Part shown: in pieces, positions 25,602 to 34,274 of the stretch | How the letters are laid out: the number at the start of each line of letters is the position of its first letter | Position numbering within the stretch: the first letter of the stretch is position 1 | From: JAIPAN01 sp040403555 | GTDB lineage: Bacteria; Bacteroidota; Bacteroidia; Sphingobacteriales; Sphingobacteriaceae | Reading direction: 5' to 3' | Assembly (NCBI GenBank): GCA_040403555.1 | Contig: JBBAKN010000004.1 | Coordinates: 62,001-126,000, forward strand | Length of the DNA: 64,000 nt | Notes under the pieces: model-generated | The model's input: the letters and a program-made list of their open reading frames with translations, nothing else | The model's database searches: none | What the model was told of the DNA's origin: nothing | Translations under genes and position numbers: made by a program

Positions 25602-26784
25602 TGCCGTTTACTTTATGCCAAATCATTACTTGGTTGCCAAATATTTTCGAAAAGCCTTTTACATCGTCGCCGGTCCAAGCGTTGTTCATTTCGCCGTAGC
25701 TTCCAAATTTACTCGACATTAAATCGTGAGCCGATTCGATGCCTATAATTTGAAAACGGTACGGGTGCAATTCTACAAATACTTTTCCGCTTACATGCTG
25801 TTGGGAGTTTTGCAAAAATGCCTCGATATCACGCATAATAGGGTCGTGAAACTGACCTTCGTGCAACCAATTTCCGTAGAAAGAGGCAAGCTGATCTTTC
25901 CAGCTCAATTGCCATTTGGTTAAGGTGTGTTTTTCTAGTGTATGGTGTGCTTTAATAATTATGATGGGTGCCGCAGCTTCGAAACCCACACGTCCTTTTA
26001 TGCCAATAATGGTATCGCCCACGTGTATATCGCGGCCAATGCCGTAAGGAGCAGCCAGGCTTTGTAGTTTTTGTATTGCTTTTACTGGCGAAAGTTTTTC
26101 TCCGTTAATACCCACAAATTCACCTTTTTCAAAAGTTAGTTCTACTTTTTTCGCTTCTGTTTCCGTTACCTGAGTTGGCCAAGCGGCTTCGGGTAGCGTG
26201 TCGTGAGAGGTTAAAGTTTCTTTTCCGCCTACCGAAGTACCCCAAATCCCTTTATTGATAGAATAGGTGGCTTTTGCAGCGCTGTATTCAACTCCATGTT
26301 TATTTAAGTACTCAATTTCCGCTTCGCGGCTCAATTTTAAATCTCGAATAGGCGTAATTATTTCTACTCCCGGAATCAGGATATTGAAAATCATGTCGAA
26401 ACGCACTTGGTCATTTCCGGCCCCCGTACTTCCGTGGGCAACGTATTCGGCACCAATTTCTTTCACGTAAGTGGCAATGGCAGTTGCTTGGCTTACCCGC
26501 TCGGCACTAACTGAAAGTGGATAAGTGGCATTTTTTAACACGTTTCCAAATACCAAATACTTGATGCAGTTTTTGTAATAATTTTCGGTTTCATCAACTA
26601 CATCATGGCTAATTACGCCTAAGGCATAGGCTCGTTGTTCAATTTGTGCCAATTCTTTTGCATCAAATCCGCCTGTATTTACCAGAACCGAGTGTACTTC
26701 TAGGTTTAAATCTTGCGATAGGTAAATGGCGCAAAAAGAGGTGTCTAATCCCCCACTAAAAGCCAATACAACTTTCTTTTTCAT
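25594..26784 (-). CDS. argG: Argininosuccinate synthase
   Basis: ArgG, 396 residues from the ATG at 26784, joining citrulline and aspartate with ATP. The pyrophosphatase-type P-loop LAFSGGLDTS is at the N-terminus and YVAHGSTGAGNDQVRFD near residue 110. A TTG three codons upstream is also possible, but the ATG follows the GNAT stop codon by one base (TGAGATG), which is a normal coupled start. Order in the operon does not follow pathway order: argG comes before argC. Confidence 0.96.
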   Translation of the reverse strand: MKKKVVLAFSGGLDTSFCAIYLSQDLNLEVHSVLVNTGGFDAKELAQIEQRAYALGVISHDVVDETENYYKNCIKYLVFGNVLKNATYPLSVSAERVSQATAIATYVKEIGAEYVAHGSTGAGNDQVRFDMIFNILIPGVEIITPIRDLKLSREAEIEYLNKHGVEYSAAKATYSINKGIWGTSVGGKETLTSHDTLPEAAWPTQVTETEAKKVELTFEKGEFVGINGEKLSPVKAIQKLQSLAAPYGIGRDIHVGDTIIGIKGRVGFEAAAPIIIIKAHHTLEKHTLTKWQLSWKDQLASFYGNWLHEGQFHDPIMRDIEAFLQNSQQHVSGKVFVELHPYRFQIIGIESAHDLMSSKFGSYGEMNNAWTGDDVKGFSKIFGNQVMIWHKVNGND

Positions 26785-26785
26785 C

Positions 26786-27463
26786 TCAATCAATCAATTT
26801 TGGGCTAAGGGCCAATACGGTAAGTATCATTTTAGCCGATTTTCTTAATGTTTTTTCGATGCGCTCGAGTAAAGAAGCCTTGTGACTTAATTTCTTCATT
26901 TTCTTTTCTACTTCTTTAGCTTTCTCAGTTGGGTCCCAAAGCATAGCGGTGCACATGCAATTTTTACGGCCCTTGCTTTGTAATATATCAAAGTTTACGC
27001 AGCTTTGGCAGCCTTTCCAAAAATCTTCATCTTGGGTAAGTTCCGAATAGGTTACGGGTTCGTAACCTAATTCTGAATTAATTTTCATTACAGCCAAGCC
27101 GGTAGTAAGGCCAAATATTTTAGAGTTGGGGTATTTTTTTCTAGAGAGTTCGAAAACACGGTATTTAATAGCCTTGGCTAAACCCTGATTTCTATATGCA
27201 GCATTTACAATTAAGCCCGAATTGGCTACAAATTGTCCGTGACTCCAGGTTTCAATATAACAAAAACCCGCCCATTGCCCATCTTTGGTAAGTGCAATAA
27301 CGGCCTTACCTTCTTGCATTTTTTTCGCCACATACTCTGCCGTACGACGGGCAATACCAGTGCCTCTGGCTTTAGCCGATTCGGCCATCTCATCGCAAAT
27401 TTGTGCGGCGTATGGAATATGTTCTTCGCTTGCCGGTGTGACAATAAAATCGTTTTCTTTCAT
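26786..27463 (-). CDS. GNAT acyltransferase, candidate N-acylglutamate synthase
   Basis: A 225-residue GNAT-fold protein and the first gene of the arginine operon. The acyl-CoA pyrophosphate loop is LIVNAAYRNQGLAKAIK near residues 82-98. The second half carries an unusual cysteine set (CQSC near 151-154, CMC near 168-170) that could bind metal, and a basic amphipathic C-terminus. The cluster lacks argA and argJ, so an enzyme for the first acylation of glutamate is missing, and this gene is the obvious candidate. Given Val90 in argF', the donor might be succinyl-CoA. The fold is established; the reaction is inference from context. Confidence 0.8.
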   Translation of the reverse strand: MKENDFIVTPASEEHIPYAAQICDEMAESAKARGTGIARRTAEYVAKKMQEGKAVIALTKDGQWAGFCYIETWSHGQFVANSGLIVNAAYRNQGLAKAIKYRVFELSRKKYPNSKIFGLTTGLAVMKINSELGYEPVTYSELTQDEDFWKGCQSCVNFDILQSKGRKNCMCTAMLWDPTEKAKEVEKKMKKLSHKASLLERIEKTLRKSAKMILTVLALSPKLID

Positions 27464-27871
27464 GTATCGGATAAAGAAAAATTCCGTTTTAAAGGATAAA
27501 GACTACGTTTTTAGTCTTTGGTGAAAAATCTAGTTGTTTGGGTTGGTAAAATTGTTTACCTGTTTTCGGAGGGGTATGCCGGGAATCAAGCCCTATGCAT
27601 AAATGATCGTCGGTGTCTGCATACAAAGCGTTTGGTTCTGCTTAATTCGCAGGCCAAAATAGCTACCATTTCCTTGTTGGCTTGTGGCGCTAACGTATTC
27701 GCTATGTGTGTGTTTAAAATCATTTTTTGAATTGCAAAAGAGCGTATAAAAAAAGATTTATGCAACAAAAAATCGATTTAAAATACATTTAAACGTTGTA
27801 AATTAAAATTTAGATGTCAATCAAGGTCGTAAATCGGCACATTTTCATCCTTTTATGTACCTTTAAAGAGT
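27464..27871. other. 408-base divergent intergenic region
   Basis: This stretch separates the arginine operon (minus) from the helicase-nuclease (plus). It contains the hairpin at 27498-27519 and a weak -7 match (TACCTTTA at 27858-27865) in front of the helicase gene. Two short open frames (27518-27730 plus, 27586-27768 minus) overlap each other and have no convincing protein character. I found no clear promoter for the arginine operon. Confidence 0.5.
27498..27519. promoter_or_regulatory. Inverted repeat in arginine operon upstream region
   Basis: A perfect 8-bp inverted repeat, AAAGACTA and TAGTCTTT around a 6-base spacer, 35 bases upstream of the GNAT start. No T-run follows on the minus strand. 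It could be an operator for arginine control or a 5' hairpin; either role is inference. Confidence 0.35.
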
Positions 27872-30800
27872 ATGCAAATCCTCAATAAATACAACGAACA
27901 CTTTAAGCAAGCTTTAGCCTCTTTAAACGAAAATCAATTAAAGGCTGTAAACCAATTAGATGGTCCGGTATTGGTAATTGCCGGTCCTGGAACGGGCAAA
28001 ACCCAAATTTTAGCCGCCCGTATTGGTAAAATTTTGCTCGATACCGATACCCAAGCCCACAATATTTTATGCCTCACCTATACCGAAGCTGGTGCGGTGG
28101 CTATGCGTAAACGCTTGTTCGAGTTTATTGGTCCCGAAGCATATCGGGTAAACATTTACACCTTCCATGCTTTTTGCAACGATATCATTCAAGAAAATCT
28201 CGATTATTTTGGCAAGCTGGAGTTAGATGTTCTCTCCGATTTGGAGCGTATAGATTTGTTTCGAAAATTGGTAAACAGTTTTGATAAAGATCATCTCTTA
28301 AAGCGTTTTAGGGGCGATGTGTATTATGAAATTAAACGCTTGCAAAATCTTTTTGCCACCATGAAACGAGAAGATTGGACGGGCGAATTTATTAGTGATA
28401 AAATTGATGAATACATTGAGCTGGTGCAAGATTCCGAGCCAGGCAGTTCTTATTATGCCGACTATAAATACCAGAAAAAATATAAAGATAAGCAGCCCGG
28501 TGAACTAAAACCAGCATTTAATACCCTTTTAGAATCGCTCGAAAAATTACGTGCCGCTGCCAAGGAGTTTCCGGCCTACCGCAAACTGATGCAGCAGATG
28601 AATCGCTACGATTACGACGATATGATTTTATGGGTGCTCGAAGCCTTTAAAAAAGACGAGTACTTATTACTCAATTACCAAGAGCGATTTCATTATGTAT
28701 TGGTAGACGAATACCAAGATACTAGTGGTTCGCAAAATGAACTCATTCAACTTTTGATTAGCTATTGGGATACCCCTAATATTTTTGTGGTAGGTGATGA
28801 TGATCAATCCATTTTTAGGTTTCAGGGAGCCAACGTGAAAAATATAGAAGCCTACCACGCTACCTATGCGCATCAATTATACCAAGTTATGCTTACGGAT
28901 AATTACCGCTCGTCGCAACATATTTTAGATACCGCACGGGTACTTATTGAACAAAATAAAGAGCGGGTAAAATTGCAGGGATTAAGCAAGCATTTATTGG
29001 CTAAAAATGCGGACTATGCCCACTCCGAAGTAAAGCCCGTAATTAGAGCCTATGGTAGCCAATTTCAAGAATTTGCCCATATAACCCGTCAAGTGGAAGA
29101 CTTAATTTCGCAAGGTGTGGCTCCACAAGAAATTGCCATTATTTATAAAGAACACCGTTCGGGCGAAGAATTGGCCCGCTATTTCCAACTAAAAGATATT
29201 GCCGTAAATACCAAGAAAAAGGTTAATATTTTAACAGAACCCTTTGGTAAAAAAATTATCAACCTATTGCGATATGTAGCTGCCGAACAACAATTTCCGT
29301 ATAGTGGCGATGGTTTACTTTTTGAGTTAATGCATTACGATTTTTACCAAATAGACTCCATGGACATTGCTAAGTTTAGCGTTGAGGTTAGCCAACAAAA
29401 CCACGATGCCAAAGAAAGAACCTCCATCCGCAGAAAATTGTATGAAGTTGCTCGTAACCCCGAAGCGGAACTCAATACCGAGAGTTTAAAACAAATTCAG
29501 CGCCTCAGTAACGATTTAGAGTATTGGATAAAGGAAGCCGCCAACCTAACGCTTCATAATTTGTTCGAAAAAATGATGGTTCGAGGCGGTTTATTGGCTT
29601 ATGTATTGCAATCGGCAGATAAAACCTGGTTGATGCAAATGCTCACCTCTATTTTTAATTTCTTAAAAGATGAAAGCCGCAAAAAGCCCGATTTAAGTTT
29701 GGTGGAGTTTGTGAGTTTGCTCGATTCTTTAGAAGAGCACGATTTGCCCTTATCCTTAACCCACTCCATTTTTAACGAAACTGGCGTACATTTTTTAACC
29801 TGCCATAGCGCAAAGGGCTTGGAGTTTGATTATGTGTTTTTAGTGGGCGCCAACCGCAAAGTTTGGGAAGAGAAGCGTAAAAATACGAGTGGCGAATTTA
29901 AGCTGCCCGATACGGTATTTTCGTCGCTTGCCAATACCAGCGATTTGGAAGAATTGCGCCGCTTATTTTATGTGGCCATTACTCGTGCCCGTAAAGAACT
30001 AGTCATTTCGTACGTAAACGAAGATTCGAAGGGAAAACCACAAGAAGCTACCCTGTTTATTGGCGAAATTAAAGCCAGCACCGATTTGCTGGAAGAGTTT
30101 GTAGAGGTACCTACAGCAGATTTAGAAGCCTTTTTTGTGTTGCAATTTAGCGCCGATGAACGGATTAATCCGGGCTTAATTGACGGCCCTTATATTGATC
30201 ATTTATTAGAAAAATATAGCCTCAGCGTAACACACCTAAATAATTATTTAGATTGTCCGCTTAAATTCTATTTCAATAATTTAATTCGAGTGCCTAGCGG
30301 TAAAAACGATACCATGACCTTTGGTTCGGCAGTGCATTGGGCCCTAAATAAATTGTTTAGAACCTTGCCTGATAATAACCAGGAATTTCATTCTATTGAA
30401 CGTTTTATGGACGATTTTAGGTGGTATATGAAACGCAATCGAGAAGCCTTTACCGACGAACAATATACCCGTAGGCTAGAGCATGGGGATAAAATTTTAC
30501 CCGCCTATTACGAGCGTTATGTAAACGAGTGGAATAAAAATACCCTTACCGAACACAAAATAAAACAGGTAGAAATAGGCGGTATTCCGGTAAAAGGCGA
30601 CTTGGATAAAATAGAATTTGATGGCAAGCAAATTACCATTGTAGATTATAAAACGGGCAGCTACGAAAATGCCAAAACCAAGTTAAAACCTGCCGATGAG
30701 AAAAATCCCTTGGGCGGCGATTATTGGCGCCAAGCCGTATTCTATCGCTTATTGGTAGAAAATGATCCACGTCATGATTGGGAAGTAAATTCCGTTGACT

Positions 30801-31036
30801 TCGATTTTGTAGAACCCTATAACGATGAATATGTAAAAGCCAAAGTGCTTATTAAGCCCGAAGATTTACAAATCGTTCGTACACAAATAAAAGAAACTTT
30901 TGAAAACATTAAAAATCATCGTTTTGATGGTTGTGGTAAAGAAGATTGTACCTGGTGTACCTTTGTGCGCAACAATTTTCAGGCACCCGATACCTTGCTG
31001 GAGTTAGCTGGCGCCGACGAAAATAGCACGGATTAA
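27872..31036 (+). CDS. UvrD/Rep-type helicase with C-terminal PD-(D/E)XK nuclease
   Basis: A 1,054-residue DNA repair enzyme joining a superfamily 1 helicase to a RecB-like nuclease. Helicase motifs: Walker A GPGTGKT (38-44), Walker B VDEYQD near 277, DDDQSIFRFQG near 308, CHSAKGLEFDYVF near 648 and YVAITRARKEL near 702. The nuclease half has GSAVHWAL, KGDLDKIE and DYKTG (near 924). Cys near 795 (DCPLKFYF) and three near 1,020 (CGKEDCTWC) are arranged as in the iron-sulfur nuclease domains of AddB and AdnA. No addB-like partner lies beside it. A role in double-strand break or replication repair is likely. Confidence 0.9.
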   Translation: MQILNKYNEHFKQALASLNENQLKAVNQLDGPVLVIAGPGTGKTQILAARIGKILLDTDTQAHNILCLTYTEAGAVAMRKRLFEFIGPEAYRVNIYTFHAFCNDIIQENLDYFGKLELDVLSDLERIDLFRKLVNSFDKDHLLKRFRGDVYYEIKRLQNLFATMKREDWTGEFISDKIDEYIELVQDSEPGSSYYADYKYQKKYKDKQPGELKPAFNTLLESLEKLRAAAKEFPAYRKLMQQMNRYDYDDMILWVLEAFKKDEYLLLNYQERFHYVLVDEYQDTSGSQNELIQLLISYWDTPNIFVVGDDDQSIFRFQGANVKNIEAYHATYAHQLYQVMLTDNYRSSQHILDTARVLIEQNKERVKLQGLSKHLLAKNADYAHSEVKPVIRAYGSQFQEFAHITRQVEDLISQGVAPQEIAIIYKEHRSGEELARYFQLKDIAVNTKKKVNILTEPFGKKIINLLRYVAAEQQFPYSGDGLLFELMHYDFYQIDSMDIAKFSVEVSQQNHDAKERTSIRRKLYEVARNPEAELNTESLKQIQRLSNDLEYWIKEAANLTLHNLFEKMMVRGGLLAYVLQSADKTWLMQMLTSIFNFLKDESRKKPDLSLVEFVSLLDSLEEHDLPLSLTHSIFNETGVHFLTCHSAKGLEFDYVFLVGANRKVWEEKRKNTSGEFKLPDTVFSSLANTSDLEELRRLFYVAITRARKELVISYVNEDSKGKPQEATLFIGEIKASTDLLEEFVEVPTADLEAFFVLQFSADERINPGLIDGPYIDHLLEKYSLSVTHLNNYLDCPLKFYFNNLIRVPSGKNDTMTFGSAVHWALNKLFRTLPDNNQEFHSIERFMDDFRWYMKRNREAFTDEQYTRRLEHGDKILPAYYERYVNEWNKNTLTEHKIKQVEIGGIPVKGDLDKIEFDGKQITIVDYKTGSYENAKTKLKPADEKNPLGGDYWRQAVFYRLLVENDPRHDWEVNSVDFDFVEPYNDEYVKAKVLIKPEDLQIVRTQIKETFENIKNHRFDGCGKEDCTWCTFVRNNFQAPDTLLELAGADENSTD

Positions 31037-31124
31037 TGGAGAAGATACTAACGTTTCACATTCTAGCCCTCAGATTTCGAAAAACTAAATTATATTTGCC
31101 TTCCGAAAAGTTGATTTGAATACC

Positions 31125-32111
31125 ATGAGAGAACTACAATTTAGAGAGGCCCTTCGCGAAGCGATGAACGAAGAAATGAGAAAAGATGAAACCATCTTTT
31201 TAATAGGTGAAGAAGTGGCTGAGTACAATGGCGCCTATAAAGTGAGCCAGGGGATGTTAGAAGAGTTTGGCGAAAAACGTATTATAGATACTCCTATTGC
31301 CGAATTGGGTTTTACAGGTATTGCAGTTGGTGCCGCCATGAACGGCTTACGCCCTATTGTAGAATTCATGACCTTTAACTTCTCTTTAGTAGCTATTGAC
31401 CAGGTAATTAATTCAGCTGCCAAAATGCTTTCTATGAGTGGTGGTCAATTCCCTATGCCTATGGTATTTCGTGGTCCAACCGGTAATGCCGGACAATTAG
31501 GTGCCCAACACTCTCAAAATTTCGAAAATTGGTATGCCAACTGCCCAGGTTTAAAAGTGGTAGTTCCGGCTGATCCATACGAAGCAAAAGGCTTATTAAA
31601 ATCAGCTATTATCGATCCAGATCCGGTAATTTTTATGGAATCGGAAGTGATGTATGGCGATAAAGGCCTGGTGCCCGAAGAAGAATATTATTTACCTATT
31701 GGGAAAGCCCGTGTGGTAAAAGAAGGAAGCGATGTAACCATCGTAACTTTTGGTAAAATGTTAAGCCGTGTAGTTATGCCAGCGGTAGAAGAATTAATAA
31801 AAGAAGGAATTAATGCTGAAGTAATTGATTTGCGTACCGTACGCCCAATTGATTACGCTACCGTAATTGCGTCTGTAAAGAAAACTAACCGCATGGTATT
31901 TGTAGAAGAAGCTTGGCCTTTAGCCTCTATTTCAACCGAAGTAAGTTTTAAAGTACAACGCGAAGCTTTCGATTATTTAGATGCGCCAATTATTCGCATT
32001 ACCTCTGCCGATGTGCCTTTGCCTTATGCCTCAACACTAATTCAAGAAGCTTTGCCAAATGCAGAGCGTGTAATTAAAGCAGTAAAAGAGGTATTGTACC
32101 TAAATAAATAA
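31125..32111 (+). CDS. pdhB: Pyruvate dehydrogenase E1 component, beta subunit
   Basis: E1-beta, 328 residues, which with the E1-alpha subunit uses thiamine diphosphate to decarboxylate pyruvate. I start at the ATG at 31125 (MRELQFREAL); a TTG three codons earlier is the alternative. Family blocks are ETIFLIGEEVAEYNGAYKVSQG, DTPIAELGFTGIAVGAAMNG and RGPTGNAGQLGAQHSQ. A -7 box TATATTTG lies at 31091-31098. E1-alpha and E2 genes are not adjacent, so the complex is encoded at more than one locus. A bidirectional terminator follows. Confidence 0.95.
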   Translation: MRELQFREALREAMNEEMRKDETIFLIGEEVAEYNGAYKVSQGMLEEFGEKRIIDTPIAELGFTGIAVGAAMNGLRPIVEFMTFNFSLVAIDQVINSAAKMLSMSGGQFPMPMVFRGPTGNAGQLGAQHSQNFENWYANCPGLKVVVPADPYEAKGLLKSAIIDPDPVIFMESEVMYGDKGLVPEEEYYLPIGKARVVKEGSDVTIVTFGKMLSRVVMPAVEELIKEGINAEVIDLRTVRPIDYATVIASVKKTNRMVFVEEAWPLASISTEVSFKVQREAFDYLDAPIIRITSADVPLPYASTLIQEALPNAERVIKAVKEVLYLNK

Positions 32112-32138
32112 ACGATTTAACCAACCAATTGTAAAGAA

Positions 32139-32168
32139 AGCCTCGATAATTATCGGGGCTTTTTTATT
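32139..32168. terminator. Rho-independent terminator between pdhB and the Lrp gene
   Basis: A stem of about 11 bp (AGCCTCGATAA with TTATCGGGGCT, one mismatch) followed by a T-run ending just before the Lrp stop codon. It should end pdhB transcription; with A residues on the left it may also serve the minus strand weakly. Confidence 0.8.
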
Positions 32169-32169
32169 T

Positions 32170-32646
32170 TTAAGCTATTTGAATTTGCCGTTTAATGCTT
32201 TCTTCTAAAGAGATAAAGGTTTCGGTGCGTTGTATACCCGGTGCTGCCTGAATGCCATCATTTAGTACTCTGCGCAAGTGGCTGGTATCTTTACAAATAA
32301 TTTTAGCGAACATGCTGTAAGCTCCAGTACAATAATGCAGTTCCACAATTTCTTTCACTTCCTTTAGGCGTTCTACAGCCTCGTTATACTTCGATCCCTT
32401 TTGGAGATAAATACCCAAAAAGGCACAAATATCGTAGCCAATTTTTTGGGCATTTACATTTAACTGCGAACCCTCAATAATGCCCATTTCTTGCATCTTT
32501 TTCATCCGCACGTGTACCGTACCTCCAGAAATAATTAATCTTTTGGCAATCTCGGTGTAAGGAATAGTGGCATCGGCCATTAAAATGGATAAAATCTCCT
32601 TATCTAAATTGTCAATTTCTAAATTTTGAGGCTTTTTTTCAGTCAT
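32170..32646 (-). CDS. Lrp/AsnC family transcriptional regulator
   Basis: A 158-residue Lrp/AsnC regulator. The N-terminal winged helix is LDKEILSILMADATIPYTEIAKRL...GGTVHVRMKKMQEMGII (about 14-60), followed by the ligand-binding RAM domain with the LHYCTGAYSMFAKI strand. Such proteins sense amino acids and usually regulate nearby or own genes. Neighbours here are pdhB (convergent) and the small-RNA candidate (divergent). Its ligand is unknown. No clear TAnnTTTG box is visible upstream. Confidence 0.92.
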   Translation of the reverse strand: MTEKKPQNLEIDNLDKEILSILMADATIPYTEIAKRLIISGGTVHVRMKKMQEMGIIEGSQLNVNAQKIGYDICAFLGIYLQKGSKYNEAVERLKEVKEIVELHYCTGAYSMFAKIICKDTSHLRRVLNDGIQAAPGIQRTETFISLEESIKRQIQIA

Positions 32647-32719
32647 TATTTGAAAAATTTGTTTCTATATTAAGTTTATGTTACAATTATATTAAAAATT
32701 GAATTAAATCGTTATCATA

Positions 32720-32751
32720 TTTGCAAAAAAAATCACTTTCATTTATATTTG
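32720..32751 (+). promoter_or_regulatory. Strong promoter of orphan transcription unit
   Basis: TTTG (32720-32723), a 20-base spacer and a perfect TATATTTG (32744-32751). This is among the best promoter matches in the window, yet no protein-coding frame follows before the terminator at 32883. It points to an RNA gene. Confidence 0.7.
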
Positions 32752-32756
32752 TATCA

Positions 32757-32916
32757 ATGATTCGAAAGTATCATGGATTTGTGGGAAGTTTTTAACAGGT
32801 GAGAAAAGTCAAAAGCTTTTCTAGAGGTTCGATTCCTTACCCCATAGCAACCTTATTCTTTAGGTTTATAATTGGTTAGTTTAAAAAAGTCCCAGACGCC
32901 CGTCAGGGACTTTTTT
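32757..32916 (+). ncRNA. Candidate small RNA with tRNA-like T arm
   Basis: About 160 bases between a consensus promoter and a strong terminator, with no open reading frame of note. Structure visible by eye: a 5' hairpin (ATGAT/ATCAT, 32757-32774), a 7-bp stem AGAAAAG/CTTTTCT with a 7-base loop (32802-32822), and right after it GAGGTTCGATTCCTT, which matches a tRNA T arm. CCCCATA further on can pair with TGTGGGA at 32779-32785 except for one mismatch, closing the group like a tRNA acceptor stem. The spacing is several bases short and the loop base before the would-be anticodon is C, not T, so a working tRNA is unlikely. It may be a degenerate tRNA or a regulatory RNA. The 340-base gap 32647-32986 holds nothing else but terminators. 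Confidence 0.45.
32883..32916. terminator. Rho-independent terminator of small-RNA unit
   Basis: Six A, GTCCC, an interrupted inner stem (GAC/GTC), GGGAC, then six T. The element is symmetrical and could act in both directions, but it is best placed to end the orphan transcript that starts near 32757. Confidence 0.85.
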
Positions 32917-32937
32917 ATTTTAAACCCTTTTGCCCAC

Positions 32938-32966
32938 AAAAAAAGCCCCCCGAATATCGAGAGGCT
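32938..32966 (-). terminator. Rho-independent terminator of amidohydrolase genes
   Basis: On the minus strand AGCCTCTCGA, a 3-base loop and TCGGGGGGCT form a 10-bp stem with two U-G pairs, followed by seven T. On the plus strand those two pairs become C-A mismatches, so the element is effectively specific for the minus strand. It lies 21 bases after the stop of the 422-residue gene. Confidence 0.8.
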
Positions 32967-32986
32967 TATCTATTAGTGGAATTGAA

Positions 32987-34255
32987 TTATTTTATTCCGT
33001 ATTTTTCTTGATAACGTTTGTACAATTGCTTGTGCAAATTGTCTAGGTTAATAGTTCTACCCTGAATAAAGGCGTTTTCTACTTTATTACCCAGCATATC
33101 CAAGGCATCGCCACCAGAAATAAATAAGGTAGCATCTTTACCCACTTCTAAACTACCAGTGCTTTTATCAATACCCAATATTTTGGCAGTATTTAAAGTA
33201 ATAAGAGCCAAGGCTTGTTCCTTGCTTAAACCATAGGCTGCAGCAGTACCCGCCTGAAAAGGCAAGCTACGTATACGGTCTACCCGGTTATTACCTCCCA
33301 GTGCTACCAATACGCCTGCATCTTGTAAAATTTTTGGCAATTCGTAAGGTAAGTATACATCATCGTCGTTCTTATCGGGTAATGCTTGGGTTTCGGCAAT
33401 AATTACTGGAACCTGATTTTCTTTTAACACGTCGGCTACCAAATACGCTTCAGAAGCACCAACAAGCACTAGTTTTAGGCCAAATGATTTGGCAAAGTTG
33501 ATAGCCTGTAACATACCAGTTGCCTGGTTTACGTTTACAAACAGCTTTTTGCTACTATCAAATAATCCCTTTAAGGCTTCGAAACGAGCATTGGTAACTG
33601 CAGGTTTTGCTAGTTGAGCATAGGCCTTTGCTTCGGTAAAATAACTGTTTAGAAGATCTAAGGCTTTTTGTCCGGCTTCGGCTGCTGGCCCTGTACCTTG
33701 GGTGATCGGCCAATTTACGTGTACAGCCATATCTTTTTTGTAAGCAGCATCTTCCCAATTCCAGGCATCTAACGTAACTACAGATGATTGTCCTGGAATT
33801 AAATCTCCTTGTGGAGTAGGTTGTGCCATCAAAATTCCATTAGAACGGGTGGTTGGAATTACTTTTGAATCGGTATTAAACGCAATAAGAGATCGTACAT
33901 GTGGGTTAATTTCTCCCACTTCAGTTCCATCATCGGTACTATGAGCACCCAATTCAATTTCCACCAAACCTAAAATGGTGTTAGGTACAATAAAGCCTGG
34001 ATATACGTGTTTACCGCTAGCATCAATAGTATTGGCACCGGCAATACTTGGCGCTTCTCCTTCTCCCAGTGCGGTAATTTTACCTCCATTAAAAGCAATA
34101 AAGCCATTGTTAATTACTAGCCCTGTTGCCGTGTGAATGGTAGCATGGCTAATAATAATAGGCTTGCTTTGTGCTTTGCCCGGTAGTATGTTCGCTTGGC
34201 CGAAACAAAAGGTGCTTAACACCAGTGCGGCAAGACTTAAACTATATCTTTTCAT
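32987..34255 (-). CDS. Exported amidohydrolase-like protein lacking metal ligands
   Basis: A 422-residue exported protein of the amidohydrolase superfamily, with a signal peptide (MKRYSLSLAALVLSTFCFGQ). The frame features are present: the N-terminal beta sandwich (HATIHTATG, GKITALGEG) and the C-terminal ALITLNTAKILGIDKSTGSLEVGKDATL. But where active members have PGxxDxHxH, this one reads YPGFIVPNTILG, so the first two metal-binding histidines are missing, and the later Asp segment reads ALGGNNRVDR. It is probably not a classic metal hydrolase. It lies 19 bases after the 1,006-residue homologue, with which it may form a complex. Confidence 0.85.
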   Translation of the reverse strand: MKRYSLSLAALVLSTFCFGQANILPGKAQSKPIIISHATIHTATGLVINNGFIAFNGGKITALGEGEAPSIAGANTIDASGKHVYPGFIVPNTILGLVEIELGAHSTDDGTEVGEINPHVRSLIAFNTDSKVIPTTRSNGILMAQPTPQGDLIPGQSSVVTLDAWNWEDAAYKKDMAVHVNWPITQGTGPAAEAGQKALDLLNSYFTEAKAYAQLAKPAVTNARFEALKGLFDSSKKLFVNVNQATGMLQAINFAKSFGLKLVLVGASEAYLVADVLKENQVPVIIAETQALPDKNDDDVYLPYELPKILQDAGVLVALGGNNRVDRIRSLPFQAGTAAAYGLSKEQALALITLNTAKILGIDKSTGSLEVGKDATLFISGGDALDMLGNKVENAFIQGRTINLDNLHKQLYKRYQEKYGIK

Positions 34256-34274
34256 CTCTTTTTTCTAAATTTTT

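Noticed and set aside
27518..27730. 70-residue frame in the arg/helicase intergenic region
   Set aside because: It overlaps a frame on the other strand, has odd composition and no ribosome binding site or recognisable domain.
32776..32855. A functional tRNA gene
   Set aside because: The T arm and a hairpin resembling an anticodon arm are present, but the total length is several bases short, the base before the would-be anticodon is C instead of T, and the acceptor stem has a mismatch. I list it only as a small-RNA candidate.
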